A DNA stretch of 64,000 nucleotides from Actinomyces ruminicola. Its GTDB lineage: Bacteria; Actinomycetota; Actinomycetes; Actinomycetales; Actinomycetaceae. The stretch covers positions 1 through 64,000 of the forward strand of contig NZ_FNIM01000007.1 in the NCBI RefSeq assembly GCF_900103885.1. The letters run 5' to 3'. Positions 15,783-24,163 of the stretch are shown piece by piece. A program made the translations under genes and the position numbers. The notes below the pieces were generated by a model. It was given only the letters and a program-made list of their open reading frames with translations. It searched no databases and was not told the origin of the DNA. How positions within the stretch are numbered: the first letter of the stretch is position 1; each line of letters starts with the position of its first letter.

Positions 15783-17132
15783 ATGCGACCCATTACCCGT
15801 CGCTCCATGCTCGGTGGCTCCGCGGCGGTCGCGCTCGCCGCGACGCTCGCCGCCTGCTCCAGCGGGTCCGGCTCCGGCTCAGGCTCCGGCGACTCGGGCA
15901 CCGGCTCGGTCTACTTCCTCAACTTCAAGCCCGAGGCTGAGGACGCCTTCAAGACCATCGCCGCCACCTACAAGGAGAAGACCGGTGTCGAGGTCAAGGT
16001 GGTCACCGCCGCCTCCGGCACCTACGAGCAGACCCTCCAGACCGAGGTCGCTAAGTCCAACCCGCCCACGATCTTCAACATCAACGGCCCGGTCGGCCTG
16101 GCGAACTGGCAGGACTACGCGCTCGACATTTCGGACACTGACTTCGTCAAGGACCTCACCGACCCCTCCATGGCCCTGACCGACGACGCCGGCACCGTCT
16201 ACGGCTCCCCGCTCGCCACCGAGGGCTACGGCCTGATCTACAACGGCGAGATCCTGGACAAGTACTTCGCGATGGACGGTGCCAAGGCCTCCTCCATCGA
16301 CGAGATCAAGGGCTTTGACAAGCTCAAGGAGGTCGTCGAGGACATGCAGTCCAAGAAGGACGACCTGGGCATCGACGGCGTCTTCGCCTCCACCTCCCTG
16401 TCCCCGGGTGAGGACTGGCGCTGGCAGACCCACCTGTCCAACTATCCCGTCTACTACGAGTTCAAGGACAAGGGCGTCACCGACACCCCCGACCTCGAGC
16501 TGACCTACTCGGACAACTACCGGCAGATCTTCGACCTGTACCTCAACAACTCCACCGTCGAGCCCTCCGCGCTGTCCTCCAAGAACGTCTCGGACTCCAT
16601 GGCCGAGTTCGCCCTCGGCAAGGCCGCCTTCGTCCAGAACGGCAACTGGGCCTGGTCCCAGATCTCCGAGGTCGACGGCAACGTCGTCAAGGAGGACCAG
16701 ATCCACTTCATGCCGATCTACATCGGCGTGGACGGCGAGGACAAGTCCGGTATCGCGCTGGGCACCGAGAACTACCTCTCGATCAACTCCCAGGCCTCCG
16801 AGGCCGACCAGCAGGCCTCCATCGACTTCCTCAACTGGCTGTTCATGGACGCCGAGGCGGCCAAGCTGCTCACCGACAACTCCGTGGTCTCCGCCGCCCC
16901 CTACGCGGCCTTCGCCGAGCTCGCGCCGGCCGATCCGCTCGGCGCCGAGATCGTGGAGTACCTGAACAACGACGAGCTCTACCCGATCAACTGGGTCTTC
17001 CAGACCTACCCGAGCCAGGACTTCAAGGACCAGGTCGGCCAGCACTTGGCCCAGTACGCCGCGGGCAATGAGTCCTGGGACGACGTCAAGACCTACTTCG
17101 TCGAGGAGTGGAAGGCCGAGAAGAGCTCCTGA
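15783..17132 (+). CDS. ABC transporter sugar-binding lipoprotein (second operon)
   Basis: This is a 449-residue extracellular solute-binding protein of family 1 (MalE-like). The N-terminus has a twin-arginine-like ITRRSMLGG stretch and a lipobox at Cys25 (LAAC), then a Ser/Gly linker. Family features include GYGLIYNGEI, GKAAFVQNGNWAWSQI and GTENYLSIN. The ATG follows GGGAGGACATTC. It is the first gene of a four-gene operon with two permeases and a DUF624 gene, again without ATPase or glycosidase. The ligand is a sugar by family, but its identity cannot be read. It differs in size and type from the receptor at 5301. Confidence 0.9.
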   Translation: MRPITRRSMLGGSAAVALAATLAACSSGSGSGSGSGDSGTGSVYFLNFKPEAEDAFKTIAATYKEKTGVEVKVVTAASGTYEQTLQTEVAKSNPPTIFNINGPVGLANWQDYALDISDTDFVKDLTDPSMALTDDAGTVYGSPLATEGYGLIYNGEILDKYFAMDGAKASSIDEIKGFDKLKEVVEDMQSKKDDLGIDGVFASTSLSPGEDWRWQTHLSNYPVYYEFKDKGVTDTPDLELTYSDNYRQIFDLYLNNSTVEPSALSSKNVSDSMAEFALGKAAFVQNGNWAWSQISEVDGNVVKEDQIHFMPIYIGVDGEDKSGIALGTENYLSINSQASEADQQASIDFLNWLFMDAEAAKLLTDNSVVSAAPYAAFAELAPADPLGAEIVEYLNNDELYPINWVFQTYPSQDFKDQVGQHLAQYAAGNESWDDVKTYFVEEWKAEKSS

Positions 17133-17181
17133 TCTCCTGCAGGTGGCCGCTGACTGGCCCCTCGCCTGAGCGAGAAACGAC

Positions 17182-17223
17182 GACGGCGGCGCCCGGTGAC
17201 ACTGCCGGGCGCCGCCCGCCGTC
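17182..17223 (+). terminator. Hairpin after the second binding-protein gene
   Basis: GACGGCGGCGCCCGG at 17182-17196 pairs with CCGGGCGCCGCC and the following GTC at 17204-17223. It sits between the receptor and permease genes, as in the first operon. It probably limits read-through or protects the receptor mRNA. Confidence 0.5.
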
Positions 17224-17279
17224 ACCAGTCGGCGGCTCGGTGCCGCAGCTCCAGACCCCGTGAACCCCTCGAGACACTC

Positions 17280-18125
17280 ATGACCAAGTCACTCAAGAAG
17301 TATTTCCTCGTATTCACCGGCCCCACACTGATCGCCTTCCTGATCGCCTTCATCGTGCCCTTCTTCATGGGCCTGTACCTGTCGCTGACCAAGTTCACCA
17401 CGCTGACCAACGCCAAGTGGGTCGGCTTTGACAACTACCAGACGGCCCTGACCGGCAACACCGGGTTCGTCAAGGCCCTCGGCTTCACCGCCGTCGTCTC
17501 GGCCATCTCGATCATCACCGTCAACCTGGGCGCCTTCGCCCTGGCCTACCTGCTCACCCGCAAGCTGCGCGGCACCAACCTGTTCCGCTCGGTGTTCTTC
17601 ATGCCCAACCTGATCGGCGGCATCGTGCTGGGCTACACCTGGCAGGTCATGCTCAACGCGATCCTGCGCCACTGGGGTCAGACCATCGTCAATGACTGGC
17701 GCCTGGGCATGGCAGGACTGGTGCTGCTGATCAACTGGCAGCTGATGGGCTACATGATGATCATCTACATCGCCGGCCTGCAGAATGTGCCTCCGGAGCT
17801 GATCGAGGCGGCGCAGATCGACGGCGCCGGCAAGTGGGGGACGCTGCGCAACGTCACCATCCCCATGGTCATGCCCTCCATCACCATCTGCCTGTTCCTC
17901 ACCCTGGCCAACACCTTCAAGATGTACGACCAGAACCTGGCCCTGACCAACGGTGCGCCGCTCAAGCAGACGCAGATGGCGGCACTGAACATCGTGGACC
18001 TGATGTACAAGCAGGTCGGCAAGCAGGGTATCGCCCAGGCGCAGGCCGTCATCTTCTTCATCATCGTTTCCGTCATCGCCGTGCTGCAGCTGCGCGCGAC
18101 CCGCGCCAAGGAGGTTGAAGCGTGA
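17280..18125 (+). CDS. CUT1 ABC transporter permease (MalF-like)
   Basis: This is a 281-residue membrane protein with about six transmembrane spans and the EAA loop EAAQIDGAGKWGTLRNVTIP at about residues 175-194, the contact for the ATPase. The ATG at 17280 is preferred over an upstream in-frame start because the first membrane segment follows directly (KSLKKYFLVFTGPTLIAF). The ribosome site is weak. Its stop overlaps the start of the next permease by four bases. It is the first membrane subunit for the 15783 receptor. Confidence 0.92.
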   Translation: MTKSLKKYFLVFTGPTLIAFLIAFIVPFFMGLYLSLTKFTTLTNAKWVGFDNYQTALTGNTGFVKALGFTAVVSAISIITVNLGAFALAYLLTRKLRGTNLFRSVFFMPNLIGGIVLGYTWQVMLNAILRHWGQTIVNDWRLGMAGLVLLINWQLMGYMMIIYIAGLQNVPPELIEAAQIDGAGKWGTLRNVTIPMVMPSITICLFLTLANTFKMYDQNLALTNGAPLKQTQMAALNIVDLMYKQVGKQGIAQAQAVIFFIIVSVIAVLQLRATRAKEVEA

Positions 18126-19030
18126 GCACCGAGACCCTCGCCCCCATGGGCCCCACCGCCATCAAGCCGATGCGGCCCTCCAAGCCCGCCCGGCGCAAGC
18201 AGACCGTGGGCCAGAACCTGCTCACCGGCTTCCTCACGGTGCTGACGCTGATCTGGATCATTCCGCTGCTGTTCATCCTGATCAACTCATTCAAGGGCAA
18301 GTTCTACATCTCCGACTCGCCCTTCTCACTGCCCACCGGCGAGACCTTCGCGGGAGTCGCCAACTACATCACCGGTCTGCAGCTGTCCGGCTTCGCCCGG
18401 GCCCTGGGGTGGTCGCTGTTCATCACCGTCGGCTCGGTGGCCGTGATCGTGCTGCTGACCGCCATGACCGCGTACTACATCACCCGCGTCAAGACCTGGT
18501 GGACCTCCCTGATCTACTACCTGTTCGCGTTCTCCATGATCGCCCCGTTCCAGCTGGTCATGTTCCCGACCGTCAAGATCGCCGACATGCTTGGCCTGGC
18601 CACGCCCTGGGGCATGATCGTCCTGTACCTGGGCTTCGGCGGCGGCCTGTCGGTCTTCCTGTTCGCCGGCTTCATCAAGTCCGTGCCGCTGGAGATCGAG
18701 GAGGCCGCCTACATGGACGGCTGCTCCCCGCTGCAGAGCTACTTCCGCGTGGTGATGCCGCTGCTCAAGCCGACCGCGGTGACGGTCGCAGTGCTGAACG
18801 CCATGTGGGTGTGGAACGACTTCCTCCTGCCCAACCTGGTCATCGGCCAGGACGAGCGCTACAAGACGATCCCGATCGTCATCCAGATGCTCGTCGGCTC
18901 CAACGGCAACCGCGACATGGGCGCGCAGATGGCCATGCTGGTGCTGGCCATTGTCCCCATCGTCATCTTCTACGCCTTCGGCCAGAAGTACATCGTCGAG
19001 GGTGTTGCCGCCGGCGCCGTCAAGGGCTGA
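18122..19030 (+). CDS. CUT1 ABC transporter permease (MalG-like)
   Basis: This is a 302-residue membrane subunit with about six spans and the EAA loop EEAAYMDGCSPLQSYFRVVM (about residues 195-215). The tail IVEGVAAGAVKG is typical of MalG-like proteins. A GTG start overlaps the previous stop (GTGA), with AAGGAGG upstream. It pairs with the permease at 17280 and the receptor at 15783. Confidence 0.93.
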   Translation: MSTETLAPMGPTAIKPMRPSKPARRKQTVGQNLLTGFLTVLTLIWIIPLLFILINSFKGKFYISDSPFSLPTGETFAGVANYITGLQLSGFARALGWSLFITVGSVAVIVLLTAMTAYYITRVKTWWTSLIYYLFAFSMIAPFQLVMFPTVKIADMLGLATPWGMIVLYLGFGGGLSVFLFAGFIKSVPLEIEEAAYMDGCSPLQSYFRVVMPLLKPTAVTVAVLNAMWVWNDFLLPNLVIGQDERYKTIPIVIQMLVGSNGNRDMGAQMAMLVLAIVPIVIFYAFGQKYIVEGVAAGAVKG

Positions 19031-19050
19031 CGGCCCCGCCTCCCGTCGTC

Positions 19051-19701
19051 GTGCCCAGCTTCCTCCGACCCGACTCGGCCTTCTACCGGGCCTGGTCCGC
19101 AGCCGCGGACCTCGTCGTCATCAACCTGCTCACCCTGCTGGGGTGCCTGCCGGTGGTGACGGCGGGGTCCGCGCTGACCGCTTGCGCCCGGGTGGTGATG
19201 GAGATGGCTCGTGATGAGGACACCTACACGGTGCGCACGTGGTGGCGGTCCTTCCGCACCAACTTCCTGCAGTCCCTGGCCTGGTGGCTACCGGCGCTGG
19301 CCGGTGGCGCGCTGGCGGCCTGGATGAACCTGTCGCTGTCTCAGCTCGGTGGCGGTGCCTCGGCCATGACCGGGCTCGTGAACGCCGGGGTACTGGTCGG
19401 CGTTGGGGTTCTGGTCTGGCTGGTGCCGCTGGTGGCCTTCTTCGACAACACGGCGTCCGCGCACCTGGCCAACGCCCTCCGCCTGGCCATCGGTGGACTC
19501 GGCCGCACCGCCGTGTGCGTGGCGCTGGTCGCCGCCCCCACCGTCCTGGCGCTGGCCCTGCCGGGCGCGCGTGCCGCAGTCGGATGGTTCATGGTGCTGC
19601 TCGGGGTGGCCTTCATCGGCTATCTCATGGCGCTGGTGCAGCGGCCCGTCATCGACCGCCTGCGTGAGGCCGCCCGGGTGTCCACGGACGAACAGTCGTA
19701 G
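19051..19701 (+). CDS. DUF624 (YesL-type) membrane protein
   Basis: This is a 216-residue protein with the classical DUF624 start FYRAWSAAADLVVINLLTLL, LPVVTAGSALTA and an EDTYTVRTWWRSFRTNF segment. It has about five hydrophobic stretches. The GTG at 19051, 21 bases after the permease stop, is the first plausible start in frame and has no clear ribosome site, so coupling to the upstream gene is likely. It closes the operon, just as the DUF624 gene at 13906 closes the dextran operon. The function of the family is not established. Confidence 0.78.
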   Translation: MPSFLRPDSAFYRAWSAAADLVVINLLTLLGCLPVVTAGSALTACARVVMEMARDEDTYTVRTWWRSFRTNFLQSLAWWLPALAGGALAAWMNLSLSQLGGGASAMTGLVNAGVLVGVGVLVWLVPLVAFFDNTASAHLANALRLAIGGLGRTAVCVALVAAPTVLALALPGARAAVGWFMVLLGVAFIGYLMALVQRPVIDRLREAARVSTDEQS

Positions 19702-19716
19702 CCGCCCTTCTCCTCG

Positions 19717-19791
19717 CCGGACCGGCACTAGCGACTCACCGAGACCGGCACTAGTAGCCGCCATTTCGGGGCGCTACTAGTGCCGGTCTCG
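19717..19791. terminator. Bidirectional terminator with repeat motif R3
   Basis: CGAGACCGGCACTAGTAGC (from 19740) and its complement GCTACTAGTGCCGGTCTCG (ending 19791) form a stem of about 19 bp between the convergent DUF624 and aztD genes. A third partial unit, GGACCGGCACTAGCGA, lies 23-24 bases earlier, so the hairpin is built from a repeated unit. Confidence 0.6.
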
Positions 19792-19806
19792 GGGGAGGTG
19801 CTGTGC

Positions 19807-21117
19807 TCAGTGCCTCAGTTCGGCGTCGATCACCGTCATCTCGTTGGGCACCACCGACAGGTCCAAGCTGGAGAGCAGCGAGCCGGTGGAGATCTGCACC
19901 AGGTGCAGCTTCTGGGTGGCGGGGTCGGTGACGTAGGCGAAGTCGCCGGCCGTCTTCACGTTGGGGCCGGGCTCCTGCCAGTTCTCGTTCTCCGTCCACG
20001 GAGTCACCACATCCACCTGCTTGGTCACCGCCGCGGAGGCCGTGTCGATGATGTTGAGCCTGCCGTCGTAAGTCAGCACCACGCCCTCGCCGGCGACGCC
20101 CCGGCCGAAGGAGCGGAACCAGTAGGACGAGCCCAGGTCCAAGGTGGTGGTCGTGGCGTCGGCGGTGTTGATGATGCCGACCTTCGTGGGGTGCTCCGGC
20201 TCGGCGCCGTCCACGGGCTCCACGGTCTTGTAGTCCGTGAGCACGTAGGGGGAGTCGTGGGAGCCGAACTGGTTACCGCTGCGCTGGTACTCCTCCGGCA
20301 CCGGCACCTTGTGGAACTGCCCGTCGCGGAACACCACCGACCCGTTGGTGCAGCCGAAGCTGACCACGTCCTCGCCCTGCGCGGTGGCCTCGCCGTGGAC
20401 GCCGGGGCAGTCGGTGGACTCGGCGCCGATGGAGCCGTCCGCCTTGCGCTCGTGCACCGTATGGCGCTCGTCCTCGGTGCCCTCGGTCACCAGGACGCTG
20501 CCGCTGGCCAGGGGGACCGCGACGCCGTGGTGCGGGTTCTCCGTCTGGAAGGTGGTCAGCTCCTCGGCGTCGAGTCGGCCGTCCTCCAGAGCGGCCAGCT
20601 CGAACATGGTGACGGTGCCGGTGCCGTCGTCGAAGACGGCGGTCTTACCGGCATTGGTGACGACGTGCCCGGGCTTGTCCGCCTCGATCACGGAGCCTGT
20701 GAGTCCGGGGGTGGTGGTGTAGTAGTGGTTGTGGTCTCCGTGGGGCTTGACGATCATGCCCAGGTCCAGGACCTCGAAGCCCGCGGAGGAGGAGACGAGC
20801 ACGTGCCGCCCGTCCCCGGCGGGGTTGAGGCGGAGGAAGCCGTCCTTCTCGATGTCTGCGACCACGGTGCCGTCGGCGGTGTCCACGATCTGGATGCCGC
20901 CGTCGTAGGCGATGGCGGCGCGCGGATCCACGTCGCTGACCTCCATCGGCTTCTCGGACGGCGCTGCGGCGGTCTGTGAGTCAGAGGTTGCCGCTGTCTG
21001 TCCGCCTCCGGAGGCGGCGCTGCTCGCGTCGGTGGGGCCGCCGCAGGCGGAGACGGACAGTGCCAGGGCCATGGCGCCGGCAAGGGTGAACACGCGGAGT
21101 GGGAAATGGGTTCTCAT
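19807..21117 (-). CDS. aztD: Zinc metallochaperone AztD
   Basis: AztD is a secreted beta-propeller protein that binds zinc and hands it to the receptor AztC of a zinc ABC importer. The 436-residue product has a lipobox at Cys25 (SVSAC), so it is surface-anchored. It has repeated propeller blades (DGGIQIVDTADG, GRLNIIDTASA) and a metal-binding HGDHNHYY motif near residue 130, plus NPHHG further on. The ATG at 21117 fits the signal peptide. A Zur-type palindrome lies 12-26 bases upstream. The aztABC transporter genes are not beside it, so its partners must be elsewhere. The AztD assignment is by recognition of the family pattern. Confidence 0.8.
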   Translation of the reverse strand: MRTHFPLRVFTLAGAMALALSVSACGGPTDASSAASGGGQTAATSDSQTAAAPSEKPMEVSDVDPRAAIAYDGGIQIVDTADGTVVADIEKDGFLRLNPAGDGRHVLVSSSAGFEVLDLGMIVKPHGDHNHYYTTTPGLTGSVIEADKPGHVVTNAGKTAVFDDGTGTVTMFELAALEDGRLDAEELTTFQTENPHHGVAVPLASGSVLVTEGTEDERHTVHERKADGSIGAESTDCPGVHGEATAQGEDVVSFGCTNGSVVFRDGQFHKVPVPEEYQRSGNQFGSHDSPYVLTDYKTVEPVDGAEPEHPTKVGIINTADATTTTLDLGSSYWFRSFGRGVAGEGVVLTYDGRLNIIDTASAAVTKQVDVVTPWTENENWQEPGPNVKTAGDFAYVTDPATQKLHLVQISTGSLLSSLDLSVVPNEMTVIDAELRH

Positions 21118-21128
21118 GCCGCGAACGG

Positions 21129-21143
21129 TAATGATTATCATTA
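21129..21143. promoter_or_regulatory. Zur-type operator of aztD
   Basis: TAATGATTATCATTA is an inverted repeat around one central base, inside the wider GGTAATGATTATCATTA. This matches the known Zur/Fur-family box closely. Its place just upstream of a zinc chaperone gene indicates repression by Zur in zinc-replete cells. Confidence 0.75.
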
Positions 21144-21371
21144 GAGAGCGCAAGTCCTCGTCCTGGGTAAAGCGTGGGAGCGCCTTCCCGTCGGGCGTCC
21201 GAGCGGTGTTGGTCGGCCTCATCATGCGTAAAGCGCGGGAGACGTGGGTCCCTTGCGGTTCGCGGCTCCGGGCTGTGGCTGGTGGGCCGCGAAGGATGGG
21301 CGACCTGCCGGCGCGCTGCGAGCTGCGTGGCACCCGGAGCCGCGGCGGCGCCTGTGCCACGGCGGCGCCGT

Positions 21372-21463
21372 TTCTACCGATCTCGGTACGTGACTTCCAC
21401 CGATCTCAGCACGTGACTTCTACCGATCTCGGCACGTTACTTCTACCGATCTCGGTGCGTTGA
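21372..21463 (+). repeat. R1 tandem array, four 23-bp units
   Basis: Units begin at 21372, 21395, 21418 and 21441, each close to TTCTACCGATCTCGGCACGT plus three bases. The 490-base gap between aztD and purA otherwise holds only the Zur box and a possible TAGGCT -10 box at 21538-21543 for purA. The same unit occurs at the window start and at 5100. Confidence 0.8.
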
Positions 21464-21607
21464 CGGTGCTGCCACCGACCCGCGTCCCCGGGGCGTCCGC
21501 TAGGCGGGCTCGCCCCGGGGCGGTGCCGGGCACGGGGTAGGCTGACGCGCGGCGCGCCCGCAGGCCGCGCCTGTCCTACGGGGCACTCACTCAGCCAGGG
21601 AGTAGCA

Positions 21608-22894
21608 ATGCCAGCCGTCGTCGTCGTCGGAACTCAGTGGGGAGACGAAGGAAAGGGCAAGGCGACCGACCAGCTCGGCCAGGGCGTCGACTACGTCGTG
21701 AAGTTCAATGGCGGCAACAACGCCGGGCACACCGTCGTCATCGACGGGGAGGCCTTCGCCTTCCACCTCCTGCCCGCGGGCGTCCTCACCCCCGGGGTCA
21801 CCCCGGTCATCGGCAACGGCGTGGTGGTGGACCTGGAGGTTCTGTTCCAGGAGATTGATGAGATCACCTCCCGCGGCAAGGACGCCTCCGCACTCAGGAT
21901 CTCCGCCAACGCCCACCTGATCCCGTCCTACAACCGAGTCATGGACCGCACCACCGAGCGCTTCCTCGGCGCCCGCCAGCTGGGCACCACCGGCCGCGGC
22001 ATCGGCCCCACCTACGCCGACAAGATGAACCGCGTCGGCCTGCGCGTGCAGGACCTGTTCGACGAGTCGATCCTGCGCCAGAAGGTCCACTCCGCCCTCG
22101 CCCAGAAGAACAGCCTGCTGCTGAAGGTCTTCAACCGGCCCGCCATCGACCCCGACGCCGTCGCCGACGAGCTGCTGTCCTACGCCGACCGCGTGCGCCC
22201 GATGGTGGTGGACGCCTCCCTGATGCTCAACCAGGCCCTCGACGCAGGCAAGACCGTCCTGTTCGAGGCCGGGCAGGCCACCATGCTCGACATCGACCAC
22301 GGCACCTACCCCTTCGTCACCTCCTCCAACCCGACCGCCGGCGGCGCCTGCACCGGCACCGGCGTGGGCCCCACCCGCATCGACGCCGTCGTCGGCGTGG
22401 TCAAGGCCTACACCACCCGCGTCGGCGAGGGGCCCTTCCCCACCGAGCTGGACGACGCCATGGGGGAGCGGCTGCGCGCCGAGGGCGGCGAGTACGGCGT
22501 CACCACCGGACGTCCGCGCCGCTGCGGCTGGCACGACGCCGTCGTCACCCGCTACGCCGCCCGCGTCAACGGCCTCACCGACCTGGTGATGACCAAGCTC
22601 GACGTGCTCACCGGCCACGAGACCATCCCCGTGTGCGTCGCCTACGACGTCGACGGCGAGGTCACCTCCGAGATGCCGCTGACCCAGACCGACTTCCACC
22701 ACGCCAAGCCGGTCTACGAGGAGCTGCCCGGCTGGAGCGAGGACATCACCGGCGTGCGCGACTTCGCGGACCTGCCCGCCGCCGCCCGCGACTACGTGCT
22801 GCGCATCGAGGAGCTCGCCGGCTGCCGCGTCTCCGCGATCGGGGTCGGCCCGGGCCGCGAGGCCACCATCACCCGGCACCGGCTGCTCGGCTGA
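21608..22894 (+). CDS. purA: Adenylosuccinate synthetase
   Basis: PurA joins IMP and aspartate with GTP to form adenylosuccinate, the first step from IMP to AMP, in the cytoplasm. The 428-residue length is standard. Motifs are [11 protein letters not shown] (residues 8-18, catalytic Asp and GTP site), GGNNAGHTV (His), [25 protein letters not shown]-like [11 protein letters not shown], and [18 protein letters not shown] precedes the ATG. It is a single gene, bounded downstream by a terminator hairpin at 22960-22998. Confidence 0.97.
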   Translation: MPAVVVVGTQWGDEGKGKATDQLGQGVDYVVKFNGGNNAGHTVVIDGEAFAFHLLPAGVLTPGVTPVIGNGVVVDLEVLFQEIDEITSRGKDASALRISANAHLIPSYNRVMDRTTERFLGARQLGTTGRGIGPTYADKMNRVGLRVQDLFDESILRQKVHSALAQKNSLLLKVFNRPAIDPDAVADELLSYADRVRPMVVDASLMLNQALDAGKTVLFEAGQATMLDIDHGTYPFVTSSNPTAGGACTGTGVGPTRIDAVVGVVKAYTTRVGEGPFPTELDDAMGERLRAEGGEYGVTTGRPRRCGWHDAVVTRYAARVNGLTDLVMTKLDVLTGHETIPVCVAYDVDGEVTSEMPLTQTDFHHAKPVYEELPGWSEDITGVRDFADLPAAARDYVLRIEELAGCRVSAIGVGPGREATITRHRLLG

Positions 22895-22959
22895 GCCGAG
22901 GGCGCCGTGACGCGCAGGCGGCCCCGGTGTGGGGCGTGCCCGACAACTGAATGAACGAC

Positions 22960-22998
22960 GACGGCGGCCGGCTCTCACCAAGGAGACCGGCCGCCGTC
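22960..22998. terminator. Bidirectional terminator between purA and the LppM-like gene
   Basis: GACGGCGGCCGG at 22960-22971 pairs perfectly with CCGGCCGCCGTC at 22987-22998 over a 15-base loop. It lies between convergent genes and should end both transcripts. Confidence 0.7.
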
Positions 22999-23035
22999 CC
23001 CCGCTCAAGCGCCTGCGCGCCGCGGGTCGGTCGGG

Positions 23036-24037
23036 TCAGTACTGGCCATTCGGGCTGTTGGGCTGCTGGCCCTGTCCCGGCTGGGGCTGACCGGGCTGCT
23101 GCGGGTAGCCGGGCTGCTGGTACGGCTGCTGCGGAGCACCGTACGCCTGCGGGCCCGGTTGCTGGTGAGGCTGGGGCTGACCGGGCTGCTGCGGGTATGG
23201 CTGTGCCTGGTAGCCGGGCTGGTATCCGGTGGGGTAGCCCAGCGCCGGCGCGGCGGCCTTCCGCCTGCTCCTGGCAACGACCGCGGCGATGATGCCGCCC
23301 AAGATGGCGACGAGAACCGCCAGGGTGAGGATGATCCACGGCAGCAGCCCCGAACCGGATGACTCATCGGTCTTCGAGTCCTCGTCGGCGGCCTGTGCCG
23401 CGGCCGGCTCCGTGGCGGCGGGGCTGCTGCTGGGCTCCGCGGAGGCGGACGGCGTGCTGACAGGATGATCGGCGGAGTCCCAGCCGGTCGCCTGAAGCGA
23501 GTCGAGCTCGGCGATGTTCTCCCAGCTGGCCTCTTTGCCTGAGACCTCGGCGTTCTCATCGGCCTCAATGACCTCTCCGGGGAAGGTGATGGTCATGGTG
23601 CTGCTGTCATATTCGGCGAAGTCGGTGAATCCGGCGATCTTGACGATGTAGGTGCCGTCCTGGTGCTTGACCGTGAAGTCCTCATCGGTGGAGCCGACGA
23701 CGGGGAGATCGCTCATGGTCAGGACGCAGCTGTTGCCCTCGGCGGCGAGCGTCACGGCTATGTCGTCGTCGGCGTCCTCGATGTATTTCAACTCGCTGAT
23801 CTCGAGGACGTCCTCCGTGCAGTAGAGGTCCGGGGTGATGCCGTCGATTCCGATGGACATGATCATGTCGGCGGTCTTGTCCTCGTCCAGCACGAGGTCT
23901 ATGTGGACGCTGCTGTTAACACCATCGTCGATGTCGGCGACGGCGGCGGGGCCGAGGGCAACGGAGCCGAGCAGGAGCGCGGAACCGGCTACGACGGCGC
24001 CGGAGCGGCGCAGCAAGGCGGGGGAGGGGATGCTCAT
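23036..24037 (-). CDS. LppM-domain membrane protein with Pro/Gln-rich tail
   Basis: This is a 333-residue exported protein. A signal peptide (about 1-35) is followed by an LppM-like domain (about 36-190) of the kind seen in mycobacterial LppM. Then come a Ser/Ala/Pro linker, one transmembrane segment (LLPWIILTLAVLVAILGGI, near 240-262), an Arg/Lys stop-transfer, and a repetitive cytoplasmic tail with PQQPGQPQP and QQPGYPQQ units. The ATG at 24037 is used because the signal peptide follows it; an upstream GTG at 24064 is possible. The role is unknown, perhaps envelope-related. It is a tandem neighbour of a second LppM-like gene at 24164. Confidence 0.72.
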   Translation of the reverse strand: MSIPSPALLRRSGAVVAGSALLLGSVALGPAAVADIDDGVNSSVHIDLVLDEDKTADMIMSIGIDGITPDLYCTEDVLEISELKYIEDADDDIAVTLAAEGNSCVLTMSDLPVVGSTDEDFTVKHQDGTYIVKIAGFTDFAEYDSSTMTITFPGEVIEADENAEVSGKEASWENIAELDSLQATGWDSADHPVSTPSASAEPSSSPAATEPAAAQAADEDSKTDESSGSGLLPWIILTLAVLVAILGGIIAAVVARSRRKAAAPALGYPTGYQPGYQAQPYPQQPGQPQPHQQPGPQAYGAPQQPYQQPGYPQQPGQPQPGQGQQPNSPNGQY

Positions 24038-24163
24038 GGCTCGAAGTGTATGAAAACCACTCACCGCGAGTACGCCGGTCTGGAGCGCGTGCTCGGCGCT
24101 ATTCGGGTGTCCTGAGCGGTTGTCCCGTGTGCTCGACGGACCCGTGTGCGCCCGGGGTCGGGA

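Noticed and set aside
21372-21463. CRISPR-like array
   Set aside because: The 23-bp units are directly adjacent with no unique spacers, and no cas genes are present.
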